This document shows, in pieces, positions 1 to 7,576 of a DNA stretch of 34,522 nt. Under the pieces are notes generated by a model. The model was not told the DNA's origin. It saw nothing but the letters and a program-made list of their open reading frames with translations, and did not search any database. The stretch is from NCBI GenBank assembly GCA_944372515.1, contig CALVZM010000005.1:1-34522 (forward strand), read 5' to 3'. Within the stretch, counting starts at the first letter, position 1; each line of letters begins with the position of its first letter. This DNA is from an uncultured Clostridia bacterium (GTDB lineage: Bacteria; Bacillota; Clostridia; Christensenellales; Borkfalkiaceae). The position numbers and the translations under genes are program-made.

Positions 1-1
1 C

Positions 2-610
2 ATGACTGCCAACCGCCGCGCCGCGCTCTATGTGCGGGTGAACGCCCTCGACGACCGTTGGAAAAAAGGGCTTTTGGGCTATAAAAAGATCTCGCCGGAC
101 GACCGCCTGCGCAAAGTCCGCCGCGTCGTGCGCTGCAAAAATTACTTCGCCGAGAAGGACGAAACCTTTCTCGCGTTTTCCCTTGCGGCGGGGGAATCTT
201 CGCCCGTGCCGGGCGCGCCTGTATATTTTATCCGCGGCGAGGATGGCGGGCGCGTGCCGGATGATTTCACGCACGAGATGTATCTTCTGGTGCGCGGGGA
301 GAATAAACGCTGGGCGTTGTTCTGCGGGGCGGTATGTGCCGGGTTTGCCCCCGCGGTGCGCCGCGCCGCGTCGCTCGTTTCCCGCAATTTCGGCGGAACG
401 CTCTCCTGCGTCGTGAGCGGGCTGCAACTGCCGCGGGGCGGGAGCGCGGCGGAAGGGTATGCCGATGACGCCGCGGCGGCGGTTTCGGAGGCGGGGGCGG
501 TGCTCTATGCGGGGCTGCCGCCGCGGGACGCAAAGGTCGGCGAACGCCTTGCTTCGGCGCTCGGGGCGCGGTTTTGCCCGTTTGCCGCGGGCGACGTGCT
601 CGAATTCTGA
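2..610 (+). CDS. Hypothetical protein, possibly cut by the window edge
   Basis: The frame is open from the second base to a TGA at 608-610, giving 202 residues from the first ATG. No ribosome binding site can be seen because the window starts here, so the true start may lie upstream. The N-terminal half is basic, with many Lys and Arg in residues 20-50. The C-terminal half is rich in Ala and Gly and has no obvious membrane segment or signal peptide. I do not recognise a family and see no catalytic motif. G/C-rich third positions match the neighbours, which supports real coding. It is followed by two hairpins (630-687) before the next gene. Confidence 0.6.
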   Translation: MTANRRAALYVRVNALDDRWKKGLLGYKKISPDDRLRKVRRVVRCKNYFAEKDETFLAFSLAAGESSPVPGAPVYFIRGEDGGRVPDDFTHEMYLLVRGENKRWALFCGAVCAGFAPAVRRAASLVSRNFGGTLSCVVSGLQLPRGGSAAEGYADDAAAAVSEAGAVLYAGLPPRDAKVGERLASALGARFCPFAAGDVLEF

Positions 611-664
611 TTTTTCAAAAAAAGGGAAGGGCATGCCCGCGTTAAGCGGGTCATTGCCCCATCG

Positions 665-692
665 CCCCGCGGCGGAACGCCGCGGGGCTTTC
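665..692 (+). terminator. Hairpin, weak terminator of the first gene
   Basis: A perfect 9-bp inverted repeat, CCCCGCGGC (665-673) and GCCGCGGGG (679-687), with a 5-base loop is followed by CTTTC, a poor U-tract. A weaker hairpin sits just upstream at about 628-658. Together they probably end or slow transcription of the first gene. The hairpin ends just before an ATG at 695, which argues against using that ATG as the start of the next gene. Confidence 0.45.
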
Positions 693-730
693 GTATGTTT
701 TCGGCGGCGGAAGGGCATACTGTTTCTGTC

Positions 731-1444
731 ATGCCCACAGCCGTTACCCATCAGATCCTTGCGGAAGAAGTTTATCGCCGTCTGCCCGTCCGCCTGCGGC
801 GGCAGATCTCGTCCCTGCCCCGTTATTTTCTGGGCGCGCAGGGTCCCGATCCCTGGTTTTTATGCGGGGCGTCCGGTGCGGAAGAAAATTTCGGCCGCAC
901 CCTGCACACCCGCGCGACCCTTCTCTTTTTCCGCATCCTGCGGGCGGAGAGCGCGGGGGACGGCGGCATGTTTTCCTATGCCGCGGGGTACATCACGCAT
1001 TATGCCGCGGACGTCGTGTTCCATGCCTATGTGTACGGCATGATGGAAAAATCGGGGCGGGAAGGGAAATACCTGCACCATGCCATCGAACACGCCCTCG
1101 ACGGGGCGCTCGTGCGGGCGTTTGGCGGCGGGTCGCTCGCCTTCTTCCGCCTTCGCGGCGCAACGGATGCCGACGCGCGGGACGTTTATAAGGTGTACGC
1201 GCGATATGCGCGCGCGACGGGACGGCGGGTGCCTGCGCGGGAAAGTTTTGTCCGCGCCGTGCGGCGGTATTATGCCCTCAACGCCGTGCGCACGCCCCTG
1301 TATCGGGCGGTGTATGCCGCTCCCGTCGAAAAATTGTTTGCCTATGCGCTGCGCGAGAGTCTGCGGCTCTTGTCCCTGTTTGCTTCGCCTTCGGCGCTGC
1401 GCGCGCAGGATTTCGGGCGGAGTTTTCTCGGCGATGTTCGCTGA
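731..1444 (+). CDS. Zinc-dependent phospholipase C-like protein
   Basis: This is a 237-residue protein of the zinc-dependent phospholipase C/S1-P1 nuclease-like fold (Zn_dep_PLPC family). Members that begin MPxxVTH are common in Clostridia, and their substrate is mostly unknown. Likely metal ligands visible are His7 in the VTH motif, Asp40 in GAQGPDPWF, His90 and Asp94 in YITHYAAD, His98, and His116/His117 with Glu120 and Asp124 in the HHAIEHALD stretch. There is no signal peptide, so it is probably cytoplasmic, unlike secreted clostridial toxins of the same fold. I chose ATG 731 because it gives the family's usual N-terminus. An in-frame ATG at 695 lies directly after a hairpin. No good ribosome binding site precedes either start. 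Confidence 0.75.
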   Translation: MPTAVTHQILAEEVYRRLPVRLRRQISSLPRYFLGAQGPDPWFLCGASGAEENFGRTLHTRATLLFFRILRAESAGDGGMFSYAAGYITHYAADVVFHAYVYGMMEKSGREGKYLHHAIEHALDGALVRAFGGGSLAFFRLRGATDADARDVYKVYARYARATGRRVPARESFVRAVRRYYALNAVRTPLYRAVYAAPVEKLFAYALRESLRLLSLFASPSALRAQDFGRSFLGDVR

Positions 1445-1552
1445 AAGGCGCTTTTTCCTTTGTCTTTTTTTCCCGAAGCGGGGGCAGGGCGAAAAAAAGC
1501 GAAAAAAAGAGGGAGAAAAAAAGAAAAAATTGAGAAAAGAAGAAAAAATGAG

Positions 1553-1579
1553 TTGACAAGCCGTCTCCGATGTGATAAA
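1553..1579 (+). promoter_or_regulatory. Promoter of rpmG-secE-nusG
   Basis: A consensus -35 TTGACA at 1553-1558 is followed 15 bp later by GATAAA (1574-1579), preceded by TG; the offset TAAACT at 1576 gives 17 bp. About 70 bases upstream are almost all purine, with repeated A-tracts (1490-1550), like the UP elements of strong ribosomal promoters. The -35 is clear; the exact -10 is uncertain. Confidence 0.65.
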
Positions 1580-1635
1580 CTCTACTTACGCACCTGAAAA
1601 AAGGGGTGTAATTTTTTTGTACGGAGTTTTCGACA

Positions 1636-1800
1636 ATGGCTACAAAGACGACGAGAACCAAGATTACGTTCGAGTGCACGGAATGCAAGAATCGTAACTA
1701 CAATTCTTTCAAAAACAAGAAGAACGACCCCGACAGGCTGACCATCAACAAGTACTGCCCGTTCTGCAAGAAGCACACCGCGCACAAGGAAACCAAATAA
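1636..1800 (+). CDS. rpmG: 50S ribosomal protein L33
   Basis: This short gene encodes 54 residues of ribosomal protein L33, a large-subunit protein near the E site. It is the zinc-binding (C+) form: Cys14/Cys17 and Cys41/Cys44 form two CxxC pairs, the second as CPFC. The start ATG follows ACGGAG with about 9 bases of spacing. It opens the rpmG-secE-nusG unit, the usual order in Firmicutes, with secE 40 bp downstream. Length and sequence are normal for the family. Confidence 0.95.
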   Translation: MATKTTRTKITFECTECKNRNYNSFKNKKNDPDRLTINKYCPFCKKHTAHKETK

Positions 1801-1840
1801 GGGGGCTTTCCCGCGGAAGGGGGAAGCAAGAGGAGAAATC

Positions 1841-2062
1841 ATGGCAAAGACAAAGACCGACAAACCCAATATTTTCATCCGCTTCGGCAGAAAGGTCAAG
1901 GAAATTTTTTCGGAACTGAAAAAAGTAACCTGGCCTTCCTTCGGCAAGGTGGTCAAGACCACGGGCGTGGTGCTCGTTCTGGTGCTTGCCTTCGCGGTGG
2001 TGTTCACTGCCATCAATTTCGGGCTCGCGCAACTTTTGGCATTGCTCACGAATCTGAGCTGA
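1841..2062 (+). CDS. secE: Preprotein translocase subunit SecE
   Basis: This 73-residue protein is SecE, the small clamp subunit that holds the SecYEG protein-export channel together. The N-terminal half is a basic amphipathic helix with the typical FSELKKVTWPS motif (residues 23-33). It is followed by a single transmembrane helix at about 40-65. This is the short, one-helix form of Gram-positive bacteria. An AGGAGA ribosome binding site sits 7 bases before the ATG. It lies between rpmG and nusG as expected and should be cotranscribed with both. Confidence 0.95.
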   Translation: MAKTKTDKPNIFIRFGRKVKEIFSELKKVTWPSFGKVVKTTGVVLVLVLAFAVVFTAINFGLAQLLALLTNLS

Positions 2063-2078
2063 GGAGTAACGGGCGATT

Positions 2079-2666
2079 ATGGAAAACGTAGCGACCGATA
2101 AGCTGGAATGGTACATCCTGTCTACCTATTCGGGCTATGAAATGATGGTCAAGGACAGCCTGGAAAAACTTGTGGAGAACAACAATCTCTCCGACCAGGT
2201 AACCGACGTCAAGATCCCGATGGAAGAGGTGATGGAGGAGAAGAACGGCAAGAAGAAGATCGTCAGCCGCAAACTCCTGCCGGGCTATGTGTTCATCAAG
2301 ATGATCTATTCCAATCAGCTTTGGTATATGGTTACCCAGATCCGCGGCGTAACGAGTTTCGTCGGTCCGCAGGGACGGCCCATACCCATGAAGGCGGATG
2401 AGATACGCAGGATGCGCCTCGAAGAGTTTGTCTCCAACGCCGATTTCAAGACGGGGGACACGGTCAGCATCGATGCGGGTCCGCTCGAAGGGTTCACGGG
2501 CAGGATCGTGGAAGTCAACGACGCGACGCAGAAGGCGCGCGTCAATCTCGAGATGTTCGGCAGAAGCACGGACGTCGAAGTGGAATATATGCAGATGAAG
2601 AAGATCGACGTCGTTCTGCCCGCCGAGGAGGACCCCGCGGAAGAGCCGTCGCCTTCTGCGGAATAA
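2079..2666 (+). CDS. nusG: Transcription termination/antitermination protein NusG
   Basis: NusG (195 residues) binds RNA polymerase and affects pausing, Rho-dependent termination and coupling to ribosomes. The NGN domain covers about residues 10-115, beginning with WYILSTYSGYE and including LLPGYVFIKM. The KOW domain follows at about 142-175 with GDTVSIDAGPLEGFTGRI. The tail after about 180 is acidic and proline-rich. The gene follows secE by 16 bp, with GAGGAG upstream of the ATG. A hairpin with a U-tract lies just after the stop, so it probably ends the rpmG transcript or attenuates reading into rplK. Confidence 0.95.
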   Translation: MENVATDKLEWYILSTYSGYEMMVKDSLEKLVENNNLSDQVTDVKIPMEEVMEEKNGKKKIVSRKLLPGYVFIKMIYSNQLWYMVTQIRGVTSFVGPQGRPIPMKADEIRRMRLEEFVSNADFKTGDTVSIDAGPLEGFTGRIVEVNDATQKARVNLEMFGRSTDVEVEYMQMKKIDVVLPAEEDPAEEPSPSAE

Positions 2667-2672
2667 AAAGAG

Positions 2673-2723
2673 AATTTCCGGTGCGGCAGCGTTGCCGCAT
2701 GTGCCGCGGCGGGGAAATTTTTT
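2673..2723 (+). terminator. Branched terminator or attenuator between nusG and rplK
   Basis: AATTTCC (2673-2679) pairs with GGAAATT (2713-2719) and is followed by a run of six T. Inside is a second perfect hairpin, TGCGGCA (2682-2688) with TGCCGCA (2693-2699). I see no consensus promoter in the 125 bases between this element and rplK. Some read-through into rplK-rplA may therefore be needed, making this an attenuator rather than a full stop. Confidence 0.65.
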
Positions 2724-2848
2724 CTCCCGATGTGCGGCGGAAAGGCAAGACATACGTTAAATCGCGCGGTTTTTTCCGCGTCGGTTGTGGGAGAGGGGAT
2801 AAATCCTTTTTTCTGTCCCCTTGTTAAAACCACGTTTTGGAGGATATT

Positions 2849-3274
2849 ATGGCAAAGAAGATCACCGCTGTAGTCAAATTGCAACTTCCTGCCGGAAAAG
2901 CGACTCCGGCACCCCCCGTCGGTTCCACGCTGGGCCCTTACGGCATCAACCTGCCCGGGTTCACGAAGGAATTCAACGCCAAGACGGCGAACCAGCCCGG
3001 GCTCGTCATTCCCGTCGTCGTAACCATCTATCAGGACCGTTCCTTCACGTTCATCCTGAAAACGCCCCCCGCCCCCGTGCTCATCAAGAAGGCGCTCGGG
3101 TTGGAAACGGCGAGCGCGAAACCCAACTCCCAGAAAGTGGGTCAGCTCACCAAGGCGCAGGTGGAAGAGATCGCAAAGACCAAGATGCCCGACCTCAATT
3201 GCAGTTCTTTGGAAGCGGCAATGAGCATGATCAAGGGCACGGCGCGCAGCATGGGCGTTACGGTCGAGGAATAA
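2849..3274 (+). CDS. rplK: 50S ribosomal protein L11
   Basis: L11 (141 residues) forms the GTPase-associated centre of the 50S subunit with L10 and L7/L12 and is needed for RelA/Rel activation. The N-terminal domain shows the proline-rich segment [18 protein letters not shown] (residues 17-34). The C-terminal RNA-binding domain covers about 70-141 and ends in [20 protein letters not shown] at 2839-2843 sits 5 bases before the chosen ATG; an in-frame TTG at 2837 overlaps this site and is unlikely to be used. It ends in tandem stops (TAATAA), and rplA follows after 57 bp. Confidence 0.96.
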   Translation: MAKKITAVVKLQLPAGKATPAPPVGSTLGPYGINLPGFTKEFNAKTANQPGLVIPVVVTIYQDRSFTFILKTPPAPVLIKKALGLETASAKPNSQKVGQLTKAQVEEIAKTKMPDLNCSSLEAAMSMIKGTARSMGVTVEE

Positions 3275-3331
3275 TAAGGAGCGCGTGGGAGAGAGCAACA
3301 TCTCGCAGGAACCACGAGGAGGTTATTGAAA

Positions 3332-4012
3332 ATGGGTAAGAAGTATACAGACAGCGTAAAGAGTTATGACCGCACCAAACAGTATGAACTTGCGGAAGCG
3401 GTCGGCATCGTATTGAATACCGCCAAGGCAAAATTCGACGAAACGATCGAACTGCACATCCGTCTCGGGGTCGATCCCCGTCAGGCAGACCAGCAGGTCC
3501 GCGGCGTGCTCGTTCTGCCGAACGGCACGGGCAAGGACAAGAAAGTCCTCGTCATCGCCAAGGGCGAAAAGGCGGACGCCGCGCAGGCGGCGGGTGCCGA
3601 TTACGTCGGCGCGGAAGAGATGATCGCGCGCATCCAGGGCGAAAACTGGTTCGATTTCGACGTCATCATCACCACGCCCGACATGATGGGTATGGTCGGC
3701 CGCATCGGTAAGATCCTCGGCCCGAAGGGCTTGATGCCCAACCCCAAGAGCGGCACGGTTACCATGGACGTCGCCAAGGCGATCAAGGAAGTCAAAGCCG
3801 GTAAAGTCGAGTACAGACTGGACAAGACCGCCATCATCCACTGCCCGATCGGCAAGAAGAGTTTCGGCGTCGAAAAACTGAGCGAAAACTTCAACGCGCT
3901 CATGGAAGCGGTCGTCAAGGCGAAACCCGCCGCGGCGAAGGGACAGTATGTCAAGAGCGTTACCGTGGCGAGCACCATGGGCCCCGGCGTCAAGGTCGCT
4001 TACAGGGCGTAA
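3332..4012 (+). CDS. rplA: 50S ribosomal protein L1
   Basis: L1 (226 residues) forms the mobile L1 stalk at the ribosomal E site and in many bacteria represses its own rplK-rplA mRNA. The sequence has the family's two-domain layout, with the signature [18 protein letters not shown] near residues 127-144 and the RNA-binding N-terminus [15 protein letters not shown] at 3318-3322 fixes the start at ATG 3332; the in-frame TTG two codons upstream lies too close to it. The gene is followed by the rplJ promoter region. I could not identify a clear L1-binding copy in the rplK leader. Confidence 0.96.
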   Translation: MGKKYTDSVKSYDRTKQYELAEAVGIVLNTAKAKFDETIELHIRLGVDPRQADQQVRGVLVLPNGTGKDKKVLVIAKGEKADAAQAAGADYVGAEEMIARIQGENWFDFDVIITTPDMMGMVGRIGKILGPKGLMPNPKSGTVTMDVAKAIKEVKAGKVEYRLDKTAIIHCPIGKKSFGVEKLSENFNALMEAVVKAKPAAAKGQYVKSVTVASTMGPGVKVAYRA

Positions 4013-4066
4013 GGCGGTGCCTGCGGCGCAGGAGAAAAAATTTTTCCCCGCAGCGGGAAAAAACGT

Positions 4067-4095
4067 TTGACAGAAAGACGTAAAAACAATATAAT
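4067..4095 (+). promoter_or_regulatory. Consensus promoter of rplJ-rplL
   Basis: TTGACA (4067-4072), a 17-bp spacer and TATAAT (4090-4095) match the housekeeping sigma consensus exactly. Transcription would start near 4102, giving a leader of about 200 bases before rplJ. Confidence 0.9.
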
Positions 4096-4101
4096 AATAA
4101 A

Positions 4102-4240
4102 GAAAGCGAACGAATACCTGGAGACAGCAAGCATCCCTTTGGGGGTTTGATGGCTTTGCCGCTTGCCGAGGGCGAAGAGTTTCTTTTGAAATGATTTTGA
4201 TTTCAAACGATCCCCGCACCCTCGGTGCGGGGATATTTTT
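4102..4240 (+). promoter_or_regulatory. L10-type leader RNA with attenuator
   Basis: The long leader between the rplJ promoter and rplJ fits the Firmicute L10(L12)4 autoregulatory leader, in which excess L10-L7/L12 complex binds the nascent RNA and favours termination. Visible elements are a folded region around 4117-4180, a hairpin TTTGAAAT (4185-4192) with ATTTCAAA (4200-4207), and an intrinsic terminator: ATCCCCGCACC (4210-4220) with GGTGCGGGGAT (4224-4234) followed by ATTTTT. The terminator lies 60 bases before the rplJ start, so read-through must be regulated. The assignment rests on position and structure, not on a covariance search. Confidence 0.8.
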
Positions 4241-4299
4241 CTCCCGCGGGCGGGGATTCGTCAAAGCAAACGTCGGGCGCAAGCCCTGAGGAGGTAACA

Positions 4300-4800
4300 A
4301 TGTCAGCGAATTTAGAGGCAAAAAAGCAGGTCGTCGAAGAGATAAAGTCCAAAATTCAGGCGAGCAAAGCGGTCGTTCTCGCGAACTACAACCGCCTGAC
4401 CGTTTCGGAGATCACCGCGCTGCGCAACAAATTCCGTGAAGCGAGTTGCGAATACAAGGTGTACAAGAACACTTTGGTGCGCAAAGCGTTCAACGAATTG
4501 GGCGTAACCGCGTTCGACGCCGATCTGAACGGCACGACCGCCACCGTCTTCTGCAACGAAGAGACGTCGGGACTGAAAATCATCTCCGACGCACTCAAAG
4601 CGGACAAGACGATGGAAGAAAAATTGGTCGTCAAGAGCGCATATGTGGACAACGCATATGTGGACAAGGCAGGCGCCGCCGCTCTCGCAGCCATCCCCGC
4701 AAAAGAGGTGCTGCTCGCAAGAATGGTCGGATCGTTGCAGTCGTCCATTTCCAAGTTGGTCTATGTTCTGGACGCCATTGCAAAAAAACAGGAAGCATAA
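4300..4800 (+). CDS. rplJ: 50S ribosomal protein L10
   Basis: L10 (166 residues) is the base of the ribosomal stalk. Its N-terminal domain binds 23S rRNA with L11, and its C-terminal helix carries L7/L12 dimers. Typical features are the N-terminal NLEAKKQVVEEIKSKI helix, the VVLANYNRLTVSEITALR segment and YKVYKNTLVRKA. The C-terminal helix (about 135-166) binds L7/L12. The start at ATG 4300 follows GAGGAGG with 6 bases of spacing; the open frame upstream lies inside the leader. It is cotranscribed with rplL 45 bp downstream. Confidence 0.95.
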   Translation: MSANLEAKKQVVEEIKSKIQASKAVVLANYNRLTVSEITALRNKFREASCEYKVYKNTLVRKAFNELGVTAFDADLNGTTATVFCNEETSGLKIISDALKADKTMEEKLVVKSAYVDNAYVDKAGAAALAAIPAKEVLLARMVGSLQSSISKLVYVLDAIAKKQEA

Positions 4801-4845
4801 TCAAAAAAATTATCTCATCAAAGAATTATGGAGGATTAAAAAATC

Positions 4846-5214
4846 ATGGATATTCAGAAGTTTATCGAAGAAGTCAAAGGTATGACCGTTCTCGAACTCA
4901 ACGAGTTCGTTAAAGCGCTCGAAGCGGAGTTCGGCGTTTCCGCCGCTGCTCCCGTCGCCGTTGCCGGCGCTGCTGCGGGTGCCGCCGCTCCCGCCGAAGA
5001 GGAAAAGACCGAGTTCAACCTCGTTCTCAAAGATTTCGGCGCCAACAAGATCGGCGTCATCAAGGTCGTCCGCGAACTGACCGGTCTCGGCCTCGCCGAT
5101 GCCAAGAAGATGGTCGAATCTCTGGGCACCATCAAGGAGAACATGCCCAAAGCCGACGCCGAAGCCGCCGTTGCCAAACTCAAAGAAGCGGGCGCGGTTG
5201 CCGAAATGCAGTAA
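4846..5214 (+). CDS. rplL: 50S ribosomal protein L7/L12
   Basis: L7/L12 (122 residues) is the multicopy stalk protein that recruits translation GTPases. The N-terminal dimerisation domain covers about residues 1-33, and an Ala-rich hinge about 34-52. The C-terminal domain contains the conserved [19 protein letters not shown] and [12 protein letters not shown] stretches. The start follows GGAGG with 10 bases of spacing. A strong terminator comes directly after the gene, so the operon is only rplJ-rplL; rpoB and rpoC, the usual next genes, are not here. Confidence 0.96.
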   Translation: MDIQKFIEEVKGMTVLELNEFVKALEAEFGVSAAAPVAVAGAAAGAAAPAEEEKTEFNLVLKDFGANKIGVIKVVRELTGLGLADAKKMVESLGTIKENMPKADAEAAVAKLKEAGAVAEMQ

Positions 5215-5238
5215 CTTTTTTCGGATCTTGTTTTCCGA

Positions 5239-5285
5239 GCCTTCGCGGGCAGCACCTCCTTTTGCTGTCTGCGGAGGCTTTTTTT
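5239..5285 (+). terminator. Strong terminator after rplL
   Basis: The 15-base arms 5239-5253 and 5264-5278 pair fully (three G-U pairs) around a 10-base loop and are followed by seven T (5279-5285). This ends the rplJ-rplL transcript. Confidence 0.92.
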
Positions 5286-5640
5286 GTTTTTCTCCGTCTT
5301 TTTTCCGCCCCTCATTTTGTGCTTCGACGCGGTTTTCCGCCTTTACCGAAAACCGCGAAAATGCGGGCATGCCCCTTGTCTTTTTTTGCGTTGTGTGGAA
5401 GGGAGGGAGGAGATTGTCGGGCGGGCGGCGCGGCAAACGTCTCCGCGGGAGGAAAATTGCCGTTCCCCTTCGGATATTACGAAAAGTTTACCTTCTTTAC
5501 GATATAATGAAACAGATCCTGCGGCATGCCGCTTCGGCGGCGGGTGCGGCGGGGGAAAGAAGGGAAAAAGAGGCGGTTGCGGCGTGCCTGCCGTGCGGGA
5601 AAAGGAAAAATTTTTCTCCCGGGGAAAGAACATGCCGGAG
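5286..5640. other. Non-coding gap of about 350 bases
   Basis: Between the rplL terminator and the next promoter I find no convincing gene. A TATAAT at 5503-5508 has no matching -35 at the right distance. The 44-codon frame that begins inside it (ATG 5508) has no ribosome binding site. The region is pyrimidine-rich at its left end and purine-rich at its right end. Confidence 0.5.
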
Positions 5641-5669
5641 TTGACAACATTGCCCTTCCCGTGTATAAT
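5641..5669 (+). promoter_or_regulatory. Consensus promoter of the CmpB-family gene
   Basis: TTGACA (5641-5646), a 17-bp spacer and TATAAT (5664-5669) match the housekeeping consensus exactly. The predicted start of transcription near 5676 leaves a leader of about 18 bases that holds the AGAGAGGA ribosome binding site. Confidence 0.9.
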
Positions 5670-5693
5670 AGAATCATAAAGCAGAGAGGAAAT

Positions 5694-6488
5694 ATGCAAA
5701 AGACAGCGGATGTAGAAAGAGAAGTCGCCGAAGCGGACGGCGTTGTCGCCGGAGAAGGGAATGTTGCCGCGGCGGAAGCGGCGGCAGAGACCGCCCTTGC
5801 GGCGGATGCGGGCGGGGTGCCCGCGGAACAAAAGGGATTTTTGCCCGCCGAAGAGGCGCGGCATGCCGCACGGCCGATGTTTTTCGGCGCGGAGGCGGCA
5901 TATCTGTTCTTCTTGGGGATCATCACGTCCATGGTGGGCTGGATCGCGGAGAATCTGGTGCGCCTGGTCTCGCTGGGCATTCTCGATTCCCGCACCCACG
6001 TGCTGCCCTTCATTCCCGTTTACGGCATGGTGGTTTTCGCCTTGCAGATCGTCTTCGGCGATCCGGACGACATGAGCCCGTTCGGGCACAAACTGTTCAG
6101 GGAAAAGACGGCAAAGACGATGGTTTTGTCCAACGTCATCTGCGTTCTGACGGCTTGCCTTGCCGTGTTTTTGGGTGAACTTGTCGTCGGCAACGCCTGG
6201 GAACTGATTTCGGGGGTGTCCCTCTGGGATTACAGCACGCTGCCGCTGAGCGTAACGCAGTATGCGGGGCTCATCCCTTCCCTCGGCTACGGCATCGGGG
6301 CATACCTTCTCTATCGTTTCGTGCTGCGCCCCCTTCTGAAACTTTTGCAGCGGAAAGCCAATTACAGGGCAATCGTCATCGTGAACTGCGTGCTCGGCTG
6401 TCTGATGTTCGCCGACGACATCGCCATGATCTTGCAGGTGCTCATCCTGCAAGAAGCCCCCGTCTATTGGCAGATCGTATTTTGGTAA
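5694..6488 (+). CDS. CmpB-family membrane protein (putative ABC transporter permease)
   Basis: This 264-residue protein resembles the ABC_trans_CmpB family (PF06541): integral membrane proteins common in Clostridia that are annotated as putative ABC permeases but whose function is not shown. The first ~60 residues are a poorly conserved Ala/Glu-rich cytoplasmic tail. At least five hydrophobic segments follow. Two family hallmarks are visible: GWIAENLVRLV followed by LPFIPVYGM (first helices), and the WELISGVSLWDYS stretch before the later helices. The start at ATG 5694 follows AGAGAGGA and sits correctly below a consensus promoter. No ATPase gene lies nearby, so a transport role is not supported by context. 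Confidence 0.7.
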   Translation: MQKTADVEREVAEADGVVAGEGNVAAAEAAAETALAADAGGVPAEQKGFLPAEEARHAARPMFFGAEAAYLFFLGIITSMVGWIAENLVRLVSLGILDSRTHVLPFIPVYGMVVFALQIVFGDPDDMSPFGHKLFREKTAKTMVLSNVICVLTACLAVFLGELVVGNAWELISGVSLWDYSTLPLSVTQYAGLIPSLGYGIGAYLLYRFVLRPLLKLLQRKANYRAIVIVNCVLGCLMFADDIAMILQVLILQEAPVYWQIVFW

Positions 6489-6621
6489 AAATTTTTCCCG
6501 TCCCGCCGCGTTCAAAAGTGCGTCGCCGCGGGGCGTTATTGCGGGCATGGGTGTGCCCTTGATTGTGTATGCGGCGGCAAGCCGCCGGGGAGAGGAGAAC
6601 GGGTCGAACGGGTGAATCGTT

Positions 6622-7323
6622 ATGCAGGAAGAAAGAAAATTGTACATCGTCGTCAGCCAGACGGGGACGGCTTTATCCAGGATATTGAAGGTCCTGACGG
6701 GCGCCAAATATAACCACGCCTCGCTTTCGCTGGAAGAGTCGCTCGTCCCCATGTATTCCTTCGGTCGGAAATATCCCTGCAATCCCTTCTGGGGCGCGTT
6801 CGTCAGGGAATATTCCGACAAGGGCACGTTCGGGCGGTTTCGGAATACGGAAGCGCAGGTCCTTGCATTGCCCTGCACGCAGGCGCAGTACGACGCCATC
6901 CGGGAACGGATAGAAAAGATGTGGCGGGAGCGGGAAAAATATCACTACAATTACGGCGGATTGTTCCTCGCCTATTTTTCCAAAAAACACCGCAGAAAAC
7001 ACCATTATTACTGTTCGGAGTTCGTCCGCGAGATCCTCGAACGCAGCGGCGTCATTCCGCCGGGCACTTTCGGCGAGATCGTCAAGCCCATCGATTTTCT
7101 CGGCTTGCCCGGGGCAAAACTCATCTATTGCGGCAAACTGCGCAAATACCGTCCCGCATCGCGGCAGCCTGCTCTGCCCGACGCGGAAGCGCGAACAGAA
7201 GAAAGGGCACCGCTCACCGCCGCGGACGTTTTTGCGGCGTCTTCGGTCCGCATCGCGCGGGAAGCGGCAATCGCCGACGCGGCGCCGCGGTCGGACGGCG
7301 GAGAGGGCGCGGGGGAAAGATGA
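6622..7323 (+). CDS. Permuted papain-like (YiiX/NlpC-P60-type) hydrolase
   Basis: The first ~180 of 233 residues resemble the YiiX/YycO branch of the permuted NlpC/P60 papain-like fold, thiol enzymes acting on amide or thioester bonds. The likely catalytic His is His32 in KYNHASLSL, and the nucleophile is Cys131 in HYYCSEFVRE; both have the family spacing. Residues beyond about 180 are an Ala/Glu/Arg-rich tail with no recognisable fold. There is no signal peptide or membrane helix, so it appears cytoplasmic. The ribosome binding site is a weak GGGTGA; a better GAGAGGAGAA lies 21 bases upstream of the start. The substrate cannot be told from the sequence. Confidence 0.7.
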   Translation: MQEERKLYIVVSQTGTALSRILKVLTGAKYNHASLSLEESLVPMYSFGRKYPCNPFWGAFVREYSDKGTFGRFRNTEAQVLALPCTQAQYDAIRERIEKMWREREKYHYNYGGLFLAYFSKKHRRKHHYYCSEFVREILERSGVIPPGTFGEIVKPIDFLGLPGAKLIYCGKLRKYRPASRQPALPDAEARTEERAPLTAADVFAASSVRIAREAAIADAAPRSDGGEGAGER

Positions 7324-7409
7324 GCCCGTCTTCTTGCGGCGGCGCGGGTGTTGGTTTGATGAAAATTCCGTTCGGCGTGAATTTATTGCAAAATCGGGGC
7401 AAAAAACCC

Positions 7410-7438
7410 TTGACGGAAAGGCAAAATACGGGTAAAAT
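7410..7438 (+). promoter_or_regulatory. Promoter of the cyclophilin lipoprotein gene
   Basis: TTGACG (7410-7415), a 17-bp spacer and TAAAAT (7433-7438) give a good housekeeping promoter. The leader to the start at 7577 would be about 130 bases. I see no riboswitch-like structure in it. Confidence 0.7.
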
Positions 7439-7576
7439 AGATAATACAGCGTGCGGCGTCTTTATTTCGCTCCGCCGTTGTGTTATTTATTTTTTTATGA
7501 TTGCGCAGCATGCGTTCGGCGGCGGCGTGCGGGGGAAGCCCGTGCCGCCAAGGAACAGGGCGCACGGAGGGTCGCA

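Noticed and set aside
5508-5642. A 44-codon frame whose ATG overlaps TATAAT
   Set aside because: It has no ribosome binding site and no -35 at the right distance; the composition is Ala/Gly/Arg-rich background, and the next gene has its own consensus promoter at 5641.
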